NCBI RefSeq assembly: GCF_004336745.1
Contig: NZ_SJXD01000002.1
Location: 1-52,904, forward strand
Direction: 5' to 3'
Length of the DNA stretch: 52,904 nt
Source: Roseococcus sp. SYP-B2431
GTDB taxonomy: Bacteria > Pseudomonadota > Alphaproteobacteria > Acetobacterales > Acetobacteraceae
The position numbers and the translations under genes were made by a program. Below, one piece after another: positions 25,191-33,437 of this stretch (position 1 is the stretch's first letter; every line of letters begins with the position of its first letter). The notes under the pieces are model-generated. The model was not told the origin of the DNA, did no database searches, and was given only the letters and a program-made list of their open reading frames with translations.

Positions 25191-26270
25191 TCAGCCGGCC
25201 AGCGTGCGCCCGGCCGAGCCCAGATCGGCGAAGGCCTCGTTCAGGCGGGCCACGATGCCCTTCTCGCCCGCGCGCAGCCACTTGCGCGGGTCGTAGAGCT
25301 TCTTCTGCGGCTTGCCGGTGGCCGGATCGATCTGGTGCTTGAAGGCCACCGGATTGGCGTCGACATAGGCGCCCACCGGCTCGGCGAAGGCGAACTGCGT
25401 GTCGGTGTCGATGTTCATCTTGAACACGCCGTAGGAGACGGCCTCGGTGATCTTGGCCTTCTCGGAGCCCGAGCCGCCATGGAAGACGAGGGCCATCGGC
25501 TTGGAGCCGCCGCCGAACTTCTGCGCGACCGCGTCCTGGGACGCCTTGAGGATCTCCGGGCGCAGCTTCACGTTGCCCGGGGCATAGACGCCGTGGACGT
25601 TGCCGAAGGAGGCCGCCATGGTCACGTGGCCGAGCGGCGAGAGCACCTCCCACGCCTTCAGCACGTCCTCGGGCTGGGTGTAGAGATGGGCGTTGTCGGC
25701 CGATTCCTCGATGTCGTGGCCGATGCCGTCCTCCTCGCCTCCCGTCACGCCGAGCTCGATCTCCAGGCTCATGCCCAGCGGCGCCATGCGCATCAGGAAG
25801 CGGGCGCATTCGGCGATGTTGGCGTCCAGCGGCTCGGCCGAGAGGTCGATCATGTGGGAGGAGAAGAGCGGCTGGCCGGTGCGCGCCTTGTGGTCCTCCC
25901 CGGCGTCGATCATCGCGTCCACCCAGGGCAGCAGCGAGCGGTCGGCATGGTCGGTGTGCAGCACGACGCAGACGCCATAGGCGGCCGCCACCGTGTGGAC
26001 GTGCTGCGCGGCCGAGACGGCGCCCAGCAGCCGGGCCGCATTCGCGTCCGGGCAGCCCTCGCCGGCGAAGAAGCGCGCGCCGCCGTTGGAGAGCTGGATG
26101 ATCACGTCGGACTTGTTCTTGGCCGCCGCCTCCAGCACCGCGTTGATGCTGTTGGTGCCCACCACGTTCACCGCCGGCAGCGCGTAGCCGCCCTCGCGGC
26201 AGGCTTCGAGCAGCTCGAGATACGCGTCGCCGGTGACGACGCCGGGCTTGAGCTTGGTGGTCACCGACAT
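25191..26270 (-). CDS. fba: Class II fructose-bisphosphate aldolase
   Basis: 359 aa, the length of the E. coli FbaA type. Zinc-site and catalytic blocks are VVLHTDHADRSLLPW, IELGVTGGEEDG, NVHGVYAPGNVKLRPEIL, LVFHGGSGSEK and KMNIDTDTQFAFAEPVG. It reversibly cleaves fructose-1,6-bisphosphate in glycolysis and gluconeogenesis. It is 10 bases upstream-adjacent to the queD stop side on the same strand, and upstream of prfC. All metal-binding His residues appear present. Confidence 0.96.
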   Translation of the reverse strand: MSVTTKLKPGVVTGDAYLELLEACREGGYALPAVNVVGTNSINAVLEAAAKNKSDVIIQLSNGGARFFAGEGCPDANAARLLGAVSAAQHVHTVAAAYGVCVVLHTDHADRSLLPWVDAMIDAGEDHKARTGQPLFSSHMIDLSAEPLDANIAECARFLMRMAPLGMSLEIELGVTGGEEDGIGHDIEESADNAHLYTQPEDVLKAWEVLSPLGHVTMAASFGNVHGVYAPGNVKLRPEILKASQDAVAQKFGGGSKPMALVFHGGSGSEKAKITEAVSYGVFKMNIDTDTQFAFAEPVGAYVDANPVAFKHQIDPATGKPQKKLYDPRKWLRAGEKGIVARLNEAFADLGSAGRTLAG

Positions 26271-26280
26271 GCGAAGATCC

Positions 26281-26649
26281 TCATGAGTTGGGGCCGAAAT
26301 AGGAGCAGGTATCGCCTTCGGAGTCCCGATAGACGGTGACCTTGGCGAGGTTGGGGCAATCCGTCTCCAACCTTTGCCAGATCCAGGCGGAGAGGCTTTC
26401 GAGCGTGGGCGGGCCGAGATCGGGCACCTCGTCCAGGAAGCGGTGGTCGAGCCCGTCGCGCACCCCCTCCAGCGCGCGGCGGAAGAGGCCGAGGTCCATC
26501 ACCATGCCGGTCTCGGGGTCGCGCGGGCCGCGGAGCGTGACCTCGGCGCGATAGGAATGGCCGTGGATGCGCCGGCTCGGCTCGGCGTCGATGGCCCGGT
26601 GGAGGGTATGGGCCGCCTCGAAGCGGAACTGCTTGCTGAGCTCGAACAT
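26281..26649 (-). CDS. queD: QueD-like 6-carboxytetrahydropterin synthase with Ser at the usual catalytic Cys
   Basis: 122 aa, the normal PTPS/QueD length. The zinc His residues are His14 (FEAAHTLHR) and His29/His31 (HGHSY); DHRFLDEVPDLGPPTLE is the usual later block with a catalytic Asp-His. In typical QueD the catalytic Cys lies four residues before HGH (CxxxHGH); here that residue is Ser25 (SRRIHGH). QueD makes CPH4 for 7-deazaguanine synthesis. It overlaps queE by TGATG, so the pairing supports a queuosine role despite the substitution. I recall the SRRIHGHSY form from other alphaproteobacteria, so this may be a variant clade. Confidence 0.85.
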   Translation of the reverse strand: MFELSKQFRFEAAHTLHRAIDAEPSRRIHGHSYRAEVTLRGPRDPETGMVMDLGLFRRALEGVRDGLDHRFLDEVPDLGPPTLESLSAWIWQRLETDCPNLAKVTVYRDSEGDTCSYFGPNS

Positions 26650-27284
26650 CAGGGGATTCCCAGCAGCTTGTGCGTCTGCAGGCTGAGGCGCCATTGCGGA
26701 TGCGCCAGGCAATAGGCGATGGCGGCGGCGGTGTTCTCCGCCTGGGCCGGGCCGTCCATGGGCTGGAGGAGGAAATCCGTGAAGTCCATGGCCTCGAAAC
26801 GCCTGGGCTCCAGGCTGGGCTGCGGGAAGACCAGCTTCAGCTCGTGGCCCTGGGTCACGGCGAGGGGCGCGCCGGATTTGGGGCTGACGCAGACCCAGTC
26901 GAGCCCCTGGGGCGGGGCGATGGTGCCGTTGGTCTCGACGGCGATGACGAATCCCTCGGCGTGCAGGGCGTCGACAAGGGGGGAATCCACCTGGAGCAGG
27001 GGCTCGCCGCCGGTCAGGACGACGAAGCGCTCGGCGTGGGTTGCGCCGGCCCAGGCCCCGGCGATGGCGGCGGCCAGGGCCCCGGCATCGGCGAAGCGCC
27101 CGCCGCCCGGCCCGTCCAGGCCCACGAAATCGGTGTCGCAGAAGGTGCAGACGGAGGCCGCGCGGTCCTCCTCGCGCCCCGACCATAGGTTGCAGCCCGC
27201 AAAGCGGCAAAACACGGCCGGGCGCCCGGCCTGACGGCCCTCGCCCTGCAGCGTGTAGAAGATCTCCTTGACGGCATAGCTCAT
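26649..27284 (-). CDS. queE: 7-carboxy-7-deazaguanine synthase QueE (radical SAM)
   Basis: 211 aa. The radical-SAM cluster motif is of the CX14CX2C form seen in some QueE enzymes: Cys of AGCNLWSG, then VCTFCDTDF. The start MSYAVKEIFYTLQGEG and LTGGEPLLQVDSPL, plus ETNGTI, are characteristic. It converts CPH4 to 7-carboxy-7-deazaguanine, the step after QueD in queuosine synthesis. The stop overlaps the queD start. queC and queF are not visible in the window. The tRNA-Met gene lies upstream. Confidence 0.93.
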   Translation of the reverse strand: MSYAVKEIFYTLQGEGRQAGRPAVFCRFAGCNLWSGREEDRAASVCTFCDTDFVGLDGPGGGRFADAGALAAAIAGAWAGATHAERFVVLTGGEPLLQVDSPLVDALHAEGFVIAVETNGTIAPPQGLDWVCVSPKSGAPLAVTQGHELKLVFPQPSLEPRRFEAMDFTDFLLQPMDGPAQAENTAAAIAYCLAHPQWRLSLQTHKLLGIP

Positions 27285-27428
27285 CGCATCCGGGCCTTAG
27301 CGCCGCGCAGCCCGCTTGTCACCGCAGGGAATCGGGAGGCCGGCCTGCCGCCAGGTCAGTCCCCGGGCGGCGCCCATCCTTGCCCGCTGGCAATCCTCGG
27401 ATCGGTGAACCCGTGCAGGCCGGAATCC

Positions 27429-27505
27429 TGGTAGCGGCGAGCGGACTTGAACCGCTGACCCCGGCATTATGAGTGCCGTGCTCTAACCAGCTGAGCTACG
27501 CCGCC
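27429..27505 (-). tRNA. tRNA-Met(CAT), elongator
   Basis: Minus strand from 27505: acceptor GGCGGCG/CGCCGCT pairing, D-arm AGCTCAGCTGGTTAGAGC, anticodon stem GGCA-CTCATAA-TGCC with anticodon CAT, T-arm GGTTCAAGTCC, and encoded CCA at the 3' end (27429-27431). The first base pair and the D-arm fit the elongator rather than the initiator class; a tRNA-Ile2 (lysidine) reading of CAT is less likely from the overall sequence. Confidence 0.95.
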
Positions 27506-27643
27506 ATCCAGTGACCCGGGGAGGTAATCGGCGCCCCTTCGGCTGTCAATGGAAGCGCGTCCCTTCCCGGCGCGCCCCGGCGCGGCGAAGATGCCGCGCA
27601 TGCGTCCTCGGCGTCCCGCCCTCCCCATCCGGCCCCTCGCCCC

Positions 27644-28393
27644 ATGAGCTGGCGCTGGGTGAAGCCCTCGCTCGGCCGCCGGATGATGGCGGACCTCTCC
27701 TGGGCCTCGCTCCGCATCCCCCGCTGCGTCATGACGGCGCGGCTGCGCATTCCGCGCGCGCTGGCGGCGCGCTCGGCCCTGCCCGCGCCGCGCCCACCCT
27801 GGACGACCCTCTTCCTCAAGGGCTTCGGCCTGGCCGCCGAACCGCGCCCGGCGCTGCGCCGCTGCCACGCGACGCTGCCCTGGCCGCGGATGCTCGAGGT
27901 GGAGCACGCCATCGGCTGCGTCGTCCTGGAACGGCGGCACGAAGGCGAGGCCGCCCTCTCCATCGCCCGCATTCCCCGCTGCCACGCCGTCCCGCTGCCG
28001 GAGCTCGCCGGGCGCCTCGCCCACGCCAAGTCGGCGCCTTCCGGCGAGGCCCGCAGCTTCCGGCAATTCCGCAACTTCGCCCGGCTGCCCTGGCCCCTGC
28101 GGCGGTTCCTGCTGCGGCTGGGGCTGGCGACCGGCGGGCCGGTGGTCCTCTACGGCGGCACCTTCGCCATCTCGGCCCTGGGCGAGCGGGGGGTGACGAT
28201 CCTCGACAGCGTCAGCGTGCTGTCCGTCTTCCTGTCCTATGGGCCGATCTCGCCCGAGGGCGAGGTCGAGGTCACGCTCTCCTTCGACCACCGCGTCATG
28301 GACGGCGCGGACGGCGCCGACGCCCTGCGCGGCCTGGAGGCGGCGCTCGAGGGTCCGGTGGCGGAGGAACTGCTCGCCCTGGGCGCCGCGTGA
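27644..28393 (+). CDS. 2-oxo acid dehydrogenase E2-type acyltransferase domain protein (stand-alone)
   Basis: 249 aa with no lipoyl or peripheral-subunit-binding domain. The last third contains VTLSFDHRVMDGADGADAL, the E2/CAT catalytic motif with His and Asp (DHRxxDGA), and ISALGERGVTILDS upstream. The N-terminal half is basic and Arg-rich. It is thus a catalytic-domain-only member of the E2 family; the acyl donor is unknown. Its stop overlaps the start of the P450 gene (GTGA), so the two are translated together, suggesting acylation and oxidation of one substrate. Reported functions of such stand-alone domains are few. Confidence 0.75.
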   Translation: MSWRWVKPSLGRRMMADLSWASLRIPRCVMTARLRIPRALAARSALPAPRPPWTTLFLKGFGLAAEPRPALRRCHATLPWPRMLEVEHAIGCVVLERRHEGEAALSIARIPRCHAVPLPELAGRLAHAKSAPSGEARSFRQFRNFARLPWPLRRFLLRLGLATGGPVVLYGGTFAISALGERGVTILDSVSVLSVFLSYGPISPEGEVEVTLSFDHRVMDGADGADALRGLEAALEGPVAEELLALGAA

Positions 28394-29739
28394 CCGCGGG
28401 CGACTTCGTCCCGCCCCGGCCGCCGCTGGCACGCGGCTTTCCCGGCCCGGCCCGGATCCTGCGCGCCTCCGTCCGGGACCTGCTAGGCCTGTTTCCGGAA
28501 TCCGGCTTCAACCGCCACCTCATGCCCTTCCGGACCCTCGCCCGCCGCGTCCTGGTGGTGAACGAGCCCGAGACGCTGCGCCGCGTCTTCATCACCGGCC
28601 ACGGCAATTACGAGGCCAAGAGCCAGCACTTCCAGCACGCCCTCGCGCCGCTGATCGGCGATAGCATGTTCCTCAACAGCGGCGCCGTCTGGTCCAGCCG
28701 CCGCGAGGTGATGGTGCGGATGCTCCACCCGTCGCGCACGCCCGGCTTCCATCCGATCTTCGTCCGCGGCGCCGAGGAGCTGGCGGCCCGCTGGTCGGGC
28801 GAGGTGGATGTCGCGAAGGGCTTCGCCACGGCCACCGCGCTGGCCGTGATGCGCGCGCTGCTGGGGCCGGACGAGCCCTGGGAGGCGGCGGAAGCCCTCG
28901 CGACCAGCTTCGGCACCTATGAGAGCTCGGTGCTGGCGGTGGACTTCGCCCATGTGCTGGGGCTGCCGAAGCGGTGGTCCGGATTCCAGACCCTCGCCGC
29001 CCGGCGCGCCGCCCGCGAGGTCCGCGCCATCTGCGCCGGGCGCATCGCCGCGGCCGGCGCCAGGCCCCAGGGCCTCTTCGCCGAGATGCGCGCCGCCCTC
29101 AGGCCCGATGGCGCGCCTTTGCTCGATCCCGAGCAACTGGTCAGCGAGGTCGCCTTCCTGTTGCTGGCCGGCAGCGAGACCGGCGCCAATGTGCTGACCT
29201 GGCTGCTCTACCTCGTGGCGAAGCATCCCCCGACCCTGGCCCGGCTGCGCGAGGAACACGCCCGCATCCTCGGGGGCCGCGCGCCCGAGGTGGCGGAGCT
29301 GCCGGCGCTGACCTTCACCCGGGCGGTGATCCAGGAGGCCATGCGGCTCTTCCCGCCCGTGCCCTATCTCTCGCGCCAGGCGGCCGAGCCGGACCGGATC
29401 GGCCCCGTCGAGGTCCGCAAGGGCGACACGGTGCTGGCCATCACCTGGCTGCTGCACCGCCAGGCGCAGCTCTGGGAGGCCCCGCACGCCTTCCGGCCCG
29501 AGCGCTTCCTGCCCGACGCCCCGCGCAAGCCGCCGCGCCTGGGCTACCTGCCGTTCAGCCTGGGGCCGAGGGTCTGCGTCGGCGCCTCCTTCGCGATGGC
29601 GGAGATGATGGTCTTCCTCTCCGTCCTGCTGCAGCGGCTCGACGTGGCGGCCGATCCCTCGATGGTTCCCCTGCCCGGCGCGCGGCTCACCCTGCGGCCG
29701 CGGACGGGCATGCGGCTCACCCTCACGCCGCGTTCCTGA
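28390..29739 (+). CDS. Cytochrome P450
   Basis: 449 aa from GTG at 28390, overlapping the previous stop. I-helix motif AGSET at 260-264, ExxR Glu316-Arg319 (EAMRL), and the heme-binding FSLGPRVCVGAS with the axial Cys at about 396 are intact. No membrane anchor; a soluble bacterial P450. The sequence is of a class that hydroxylates fatty-acid or terpenoid-like molecules in many bacteria, but the subfamily cannot be set by eye. No ferredoxin or reductase is adjacent; the 2Fe-2S ferredoxin at 36666 is of ISC type. Confidence 0.92.
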   Translation: MTAGDFVPPRPPLARGFPGPARILRASVRDLLGLFPESGFNRHLMPFRTLARRVLVVNEPETLRRVFITGHGNYEAKSQHFQHALAPLIGDSMFLNSGAVWSSRREVMVRMLHPSRTPGFHPIFVRGAEELAARWSGEVDVAKGFATATALAVMRALLGPDEPWEAAEALATSFGTYESSVLAVDFAHVLGLPKRWSGFQTLAARRAAREVRAICAGRIAAAGARPQGLFAEMRAALRPDGAPLLDPEQLVSEVAFLLLAGSETGANVLTWLLYLVAKHPPTLARLREEHARILGGRAPEVAELPALTFTRAVIQEAMRLFPPVPYLSRQAAEPDRIGPVEVRKGDTVLAITWLLHRQAQLWEAPHAFRPERFLPDAPRKPPRLGYLPFSLGPRVCVGASFAMAEMMVFLSVLLQRLDVAADPSMVPLPGARLTLRPRTGMRLTLTPRS

Positions 29740-29810
29740 GCAGTTCGGGCGCAGGACACCGGATTTTTCCCCCACCGAGGCGACAGGCGGGGGCGAATCG
29801 GTGACATTAT

Positions 29811-29824
29811 AAGGATCGATCCTT
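29811..29824. promoter_or_regulatory. Perfect 14-bp palindrome upstream of a Bug receptor gene
   Basis: aaggatcgatcctt, symmetric with no spacer, 14 bases before the ATG at 29838. It is a candidate operator for a dimeric regulator of the receptor-amidohydrolase pair; no regulator is adjacent. Confidence 0.4.
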
Positions 29825-29837
29825 CCGGAGCCTCCGC

Positions 29838-30791
29838 ATGCGCCGTCTCGCCTGGTCCCTTCTCCTTGCCGTCGCGGCGGCCTGCCCGGCCTTCGCCTAT
29901 CCCGACCGGCCGGTCACCCTCGTCGTGCCCTTTGCCCCGGGCGGCACCATCGACGTGCTGGCGCGCGTGCTCGGCCCGGCCCTGTCGACGGAACTCGGCC
30001 AGCCCGTGGTGATCGACACGCGGCCCGGCGCGGGCGGCAATGTGGGCGCGGCCTATGTGGCCATCCAGTCCCGGCCCGACGCGCATACCATCCTCTTCAC
30101 GGGCGCCGGCCTTGCGAGCAGCGTCTCGCTTTCCACGCTGGGCTTCGACCCGGTGAAGGACCTCGTGCCGGTGCTGGGCATGGGCGCCATCCCCTCGCTC
30201 ATGGTCGTCTCCAACGCCTCGCCCCATCGCAGCCTGGCCGATGTGCTCGCCGCCGCACGGGCGCGGCCGGGCACGGTCAGCTACGGCTCCTCCGGGCCCA
30301 ATACGGGCAGCCACCTGGCCGGCGTGCTCCTCGCCGCCGCCACGGGGACGGAGCTTCTGCACGTGCCCTATCGCGGCTCGGGCGCCGTCTATCCGGACCT
30401 GATGGCCCAGCGCATCGACATCCTGCTGGACATCATGGCCTCCTCCATCGGCCAGGTGCAGCAGGGCTCGGTGCGGGCCATCGGCATCACCTCGCGCCAG
30501 CGCTCGAACGTGCTGCCGGAGGTGCCGGCCATCGCCGAATCCGTGCCGGGCTTCGCCTTCGAGACCTGGGTGGGCCTCTTCACCCGCGCCGGCGCGCCGG
30601 AGGATTCGCTGCGCCGGCTGGAGGCCGCCGCGCTGCGCGCCATGCGCGACCCGGTGGTGCAGGAGCGCCTGCGCCTCTCCGCCGCCCAGCCCATCCCCTC
30701 CGACCGCGCTGGATTCACGGCCTATTTCCGCGAGGATGTGGACCGCTGGGCCGCCATGGTGCAGCAAGGCCGCCTGCAGAAGGCCGAGTGA
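29838..30791 (+). CDS. Bug family tripartite tricarboxylate-type solute-binding protein (TctC-like)
   Basis: 317 aa. Signal peptide residues 1-20 (MRRLAWSLLLAVAAACPAFA), then YPDRPVTLVVPFAPGGTIDV, the conserved Bug start with a Pro/Gly pocket, and RPGAGGNVGAAYVA, SSGPNTGSHLAG, LLHVPYRGSG. Such periplasmic receptors bind carboxylates; TctA/TctB partners are absent here. It is coupled to the amidohydrolase that follows (stop/start overlap), suggesting that the ligand is related to a compound hydrolysed by that enzyme. Confidence 0.93.
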   Translation: MRRLAWSLLLAVAAACPAFAYPDRPVTLVVPFAPGGTIDVLARVLGPALSTELGQPVVIDTRPGAGGNVGAAYVAIQSRPDAHTILFTGAGLASSVSLSTLGFDPVKDLVPVLGMGAIPSLMVVSNASPHRSLADVLAAARARPGTVSYGSSGPNTGSHLAGVLLAAATGTELLHVPYRGSGAVYPDLMAQRIDILLDIMASSIGQVQQGSVRAIGITSRQRSNVLPEVPAIAESVPGFAFETWVGLFTRAGAPEDSLRRLEAAALRAMRDPVVQERLRLSAAQPIPSDRAGFTAYFREDVDRWAAMVQQGRLQKAE

Positions 30792-30793
30792 GC

Positions 30794-32485
30794 ATGAGCA
30801 CGCACGAACCCGCCGACCTGATCCTGAGCGGCGGCAAGATCATCACCGCCGATGCGCGTTTCAGCATCGCCGAATCGGTGGCCATCCGCGCCGGGCGCTT
30901 CATCGCGGTGGGCGAGGACGCGATGGTCCAGCGCCACCGCGCCGCCCATACGCGGGAGATCGCGCTGAACGGCCGCGCCGTGATGCCGGGCCTCATCGAC
31001 GGCCACGCGCATATGGACCGCGAGGGGCTGAAGTCGGTCTTCCCCTCGCTGGCCGGCTGCCGCTCCATCCCCGAGATCCAGGCCCGCATCGCCGAGCTGG
31101 CGCGCGACAAGGCGCCGGGCGAGTGGATCGTCACCATGCCCATCGGCGAGCCGCCCTTCTATTTCGACCTGCCGCAGTCGCTGGCCGAGGGCCGCTGGCC
31201 CACGCGACAGGAGCTGGATGACGCCGCGCCGAACAATCCCGTCTATATCCGCTCCATCTGGGGCTATTGGCGGCACAGCCTGCCGCTGGTCTGCATCGCC
31301 AACACGCGCGCGCTGAAGCTGGCCGGCGTGACGCGCGAGACGGCGCCGCCGCATGCCTCCGTCACCATCGAGAAGGCTTCTTCCGGCGAGCCCACCGGCG
31401 TCTTCGTCGAGCAGGGCTATGTGCCGCTGGTGGAACTCGCCTTCTTCCAGATGGCGCCGGGCTTTTCCATCGCGCAGCGCGTCGAGGCGCTGCCGCGCTC
31501 GGCCGCCTATTACCACGCCTTCGGGACGACCAGCATCTACGAGGAGCATGGCGTCGCGGCGGAGCTGCTGGCCGCCTACAGGCAGGTGCATGCGGCGGGC
31601 AAGCTGACCATGCGCTCGCACCTCGCCTTCAGCCCGGACTGGCGCGGGATGGAGGGCGTCTCGATGGAGCGGCTGATCGGCGGCTGGGCGCATCAGCTCG
31701 CCGGCGCCGGCATGGGCGACGACATGCTGCGCCTCTCGGGCATCATCACCGAGATCGGCAAGACGCCGGACAACGCCGTGCGCGCGCAGGCCGCGCCCTA
31801 TACCGGCTGGGCCGGCTTCAACTACGACATGGGGCTGGAGCGCGAGCGCGCGAAGGAGATGCTGATCGCCTGCGCGCGGCACGGCATCCGCGCCATCGGC
31901 ATCTGGCCCAACATGCTCGACCTCTATGCCGAGGTGAACGCGGTGGTACCGATCCGCGACCTGCGCTGGGTGCTGGGCCACATCGCCGTGCTGAGCCGCG
32001 AGCAGGTGAGCAAGATCCGCGACCTCGGCCTCGTGATCACGACGCACACCAACCGCTACATCTACAAGGAAGGCCACCTGCTGCAGGAGCGGAACAAGCT
32101 GCCCGACGAGGACAGCATCTCGCCGCTGCGCTGGCTGGAGGAGGCGGGCGTGACCTTCGCGCTGGCGACCGACAATGTGCCGGTCTCGCTGTTCTACCCG
32201 ATGTGGCAGGCCGTCTCGCGGATGAGCCTGTACACGCAGCGGATGGTGGGCGAGCGCCAGGCGATTAGCCGCGAGAGCGCGATCCGCGCGGCGACGAATG
32301 CGGGGGCGTATCTGACGATGTCGGAGAAGGACAAGGGGGCGATCGAGGTGGGGAAGCTGGCCGATCTCGCGGTGCTGACGGCGGATCCGCTGACGGTGGA
32401 TCTGCCCGCGCTGAAGGATGTGGCGTCAGAGTTGACTATGATGGGGGGGAAGGTGGTGCATGAAGGACGGTTGGGGCGGATTTAG
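30794..32485 (+). CDS. YtcJ-like amidohydrolase
   Basis: 563 aa from the ATG at 30794; a GTG at 30788 overlaps the previous stop and is an alternative start. The metal-dependent hydrolase fold is marked by the early NGRAVMPGLIDGHAHMDREG with its His-x-His, a FVEQGYVPL region, HTNRYIY and the late ATDNVPVSL with the metal Asp, and the closing beta-sandwich PLTVDLPAL. YtcJ-type amidohydrolases act on amides or small esters; no substrate is known. It is coupled to a Bug receptor. The next gene is the start of the low-G+C island. Confidence 0.87.
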   Translation: MSTHEPADLILSGGKIITADARFSIAESVAIRAGRFIAVGEDAMVQRHRAAHTREIALNGRAVMPGLIDGHAHMDREGLKSVFPSLAGCRSIPEIQARIAELARDKAPGEWIVTMPIGEPPFYFDLPQSLAEGRWPTRQELDDAAPNNPVYIRSIWGYWRHSLPLVCIANTRALKLAGVTRETAPPHASVTIEKASSGEPTGVFVEQGYVPLVELAFFQMAPGFSIAQRVEALPRSAAYYHAFGTTSIYEEHGVAAELLAAYRQVHAAGKLTMRSHLAFSPDWRGMEGVSMERLIGGWAHQLAGAGMGDDMLRLSGIITEIGKTPDNAVRAQAAPYTGWAGFNYDMGLERERAKEMLIACARHGIRAIGIWPNMLDLYAEVNAVVPIRDLRWVLGHIAVLSREQVSKIRDLGLVITTHTNRYIYKEGHLLQERNKLPDEDSISPLRWLEEAGVTFALATDNVPVSLFYPMWQAVSRMSLYTQRMVGERQAISRESAIRAATNAGAYLTMSEKDKGAIEVGKLADLAVLTADPLTVDLPALKDVASELTMMGGKVVHEGRLGRI

Positions 32486-32543
32486 CTGCCATCGCGACGA
32501 TACTATTCTATTATGTGCGCCCGCAGCATGAATGATGAAAAAC

Positions 32544-33356
32544 ATGACACGACCAAAACTTCATCATTATGTTCCACGATTTTACCTTGAGCGCTTCACT
32601 GATAATCTCGGTTATCTTTGGGTTTGGGATCGCGAAAAGGATCGGGTTTTTCGCTCATCGCCGAACAACGTCGCCGCAGAAAGTCATTTTTATCGACTAG
32701 ATCAGTATGCTCATTACGCTGTAGATGCCGATGTAGAGCTAGAGCGCCAACTTTCTGTCATCGAAGCCGATATTTCGATCATTACGACGCAATGGTTAGA
32801 CTGGCTTCGCAACGGCCAGAAATTGGATCGCCTTACAATACCGGAAGAAAATAGACGAGGCTTTTCATTATTTGTTGCCCTCCAAATCCTACGGACCGCA
32901 GATCATCGCAGCCTAGTAGAAGCGTTTTTGGAGGAAAGAAACGACATTGACTCTGCCATGAATGCTGAGCAACGCGCAACGGAGATAAGGCGGTTCCATA
33001 CAGAAATTTTATGGAATGCAGAAGCTGTCGACAATTTATCCGAAAAAATTTATCAATCTATTTGGCTATTTGCCAAAAATCCGACAGACACTCAATTCGT
33101 TACATCGGATAATCCTGTTACGTTTCGAACGGCCGATAATAAAATGTGGGTCAAATTAGGATTTTTCAGAGACGGAACATATGCAGCCTTTCCAATCGCA
33201 CCAGATATAATAATATACATGTACCCTCGACATGAAATGTGGAAATCATTGGAAAAATTTGATTGCCAAATATCTCCGGTCGTATTGACCTCAGAAATGG
33301 TTATTAGTGAGAATACGGCATGTGTTTATGGCTTCGAAATTTATTTTTTCAAATAG
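32544..33356 (+). CDS. DUF4238 family protein in a low-G+C island
   Basis: About 270 aa. The start MTRPKLHHYVPRFYLERF with HHYVPRFYL matches the typical DUF4238 N-terminus; in-frame ATGs at 32532 and 32535 are alternatives, and no strong ribosome-binding site is seen. The central part has RRGFSLFVALQILRT and the C-terminus FVTSDNPVTFRTAD with a His/Asp-rich region (PDIIIYMYPRHEM). Function is unknown; members often occur in variable or defence-linked loci, which I recall but cannot verify here. By counting sample lines its G+C is about 40%, far below the window. The codon use is thus foreign. Confidence 0.75.
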   Translation: MTRPKLHHYVPRFYLERFTDNLGYLWVWDREKDRVFRSSPNNVAAESHFYRLDQYAHYAVDADVELERQLSVIEADISIITTQWLDWLRNGQKLDRLTIPEENRRGFSLFVALQILRTADHRSLVEAFLEERNDIDSAMNAEQRATEIRRFHTEILWNAEAVDNLSEKIYQSIWLFAKNPTDTQFVTSDNPVTFRTADNKMWVKLGFFRDGTYAAFPIAPDIIIYMYPRHEMWKSLEKFDCQISPVVLTSEMVISENTACVYGFEIYFFK

Positions 33357-33437
33357 CAATTCCTTCGATAACGAGCGAGCATTTGCGCCCACTGTCGGAA
33401 CTGATATTTTTGCTCCCCATTCCGAAGATAAAGAAAA

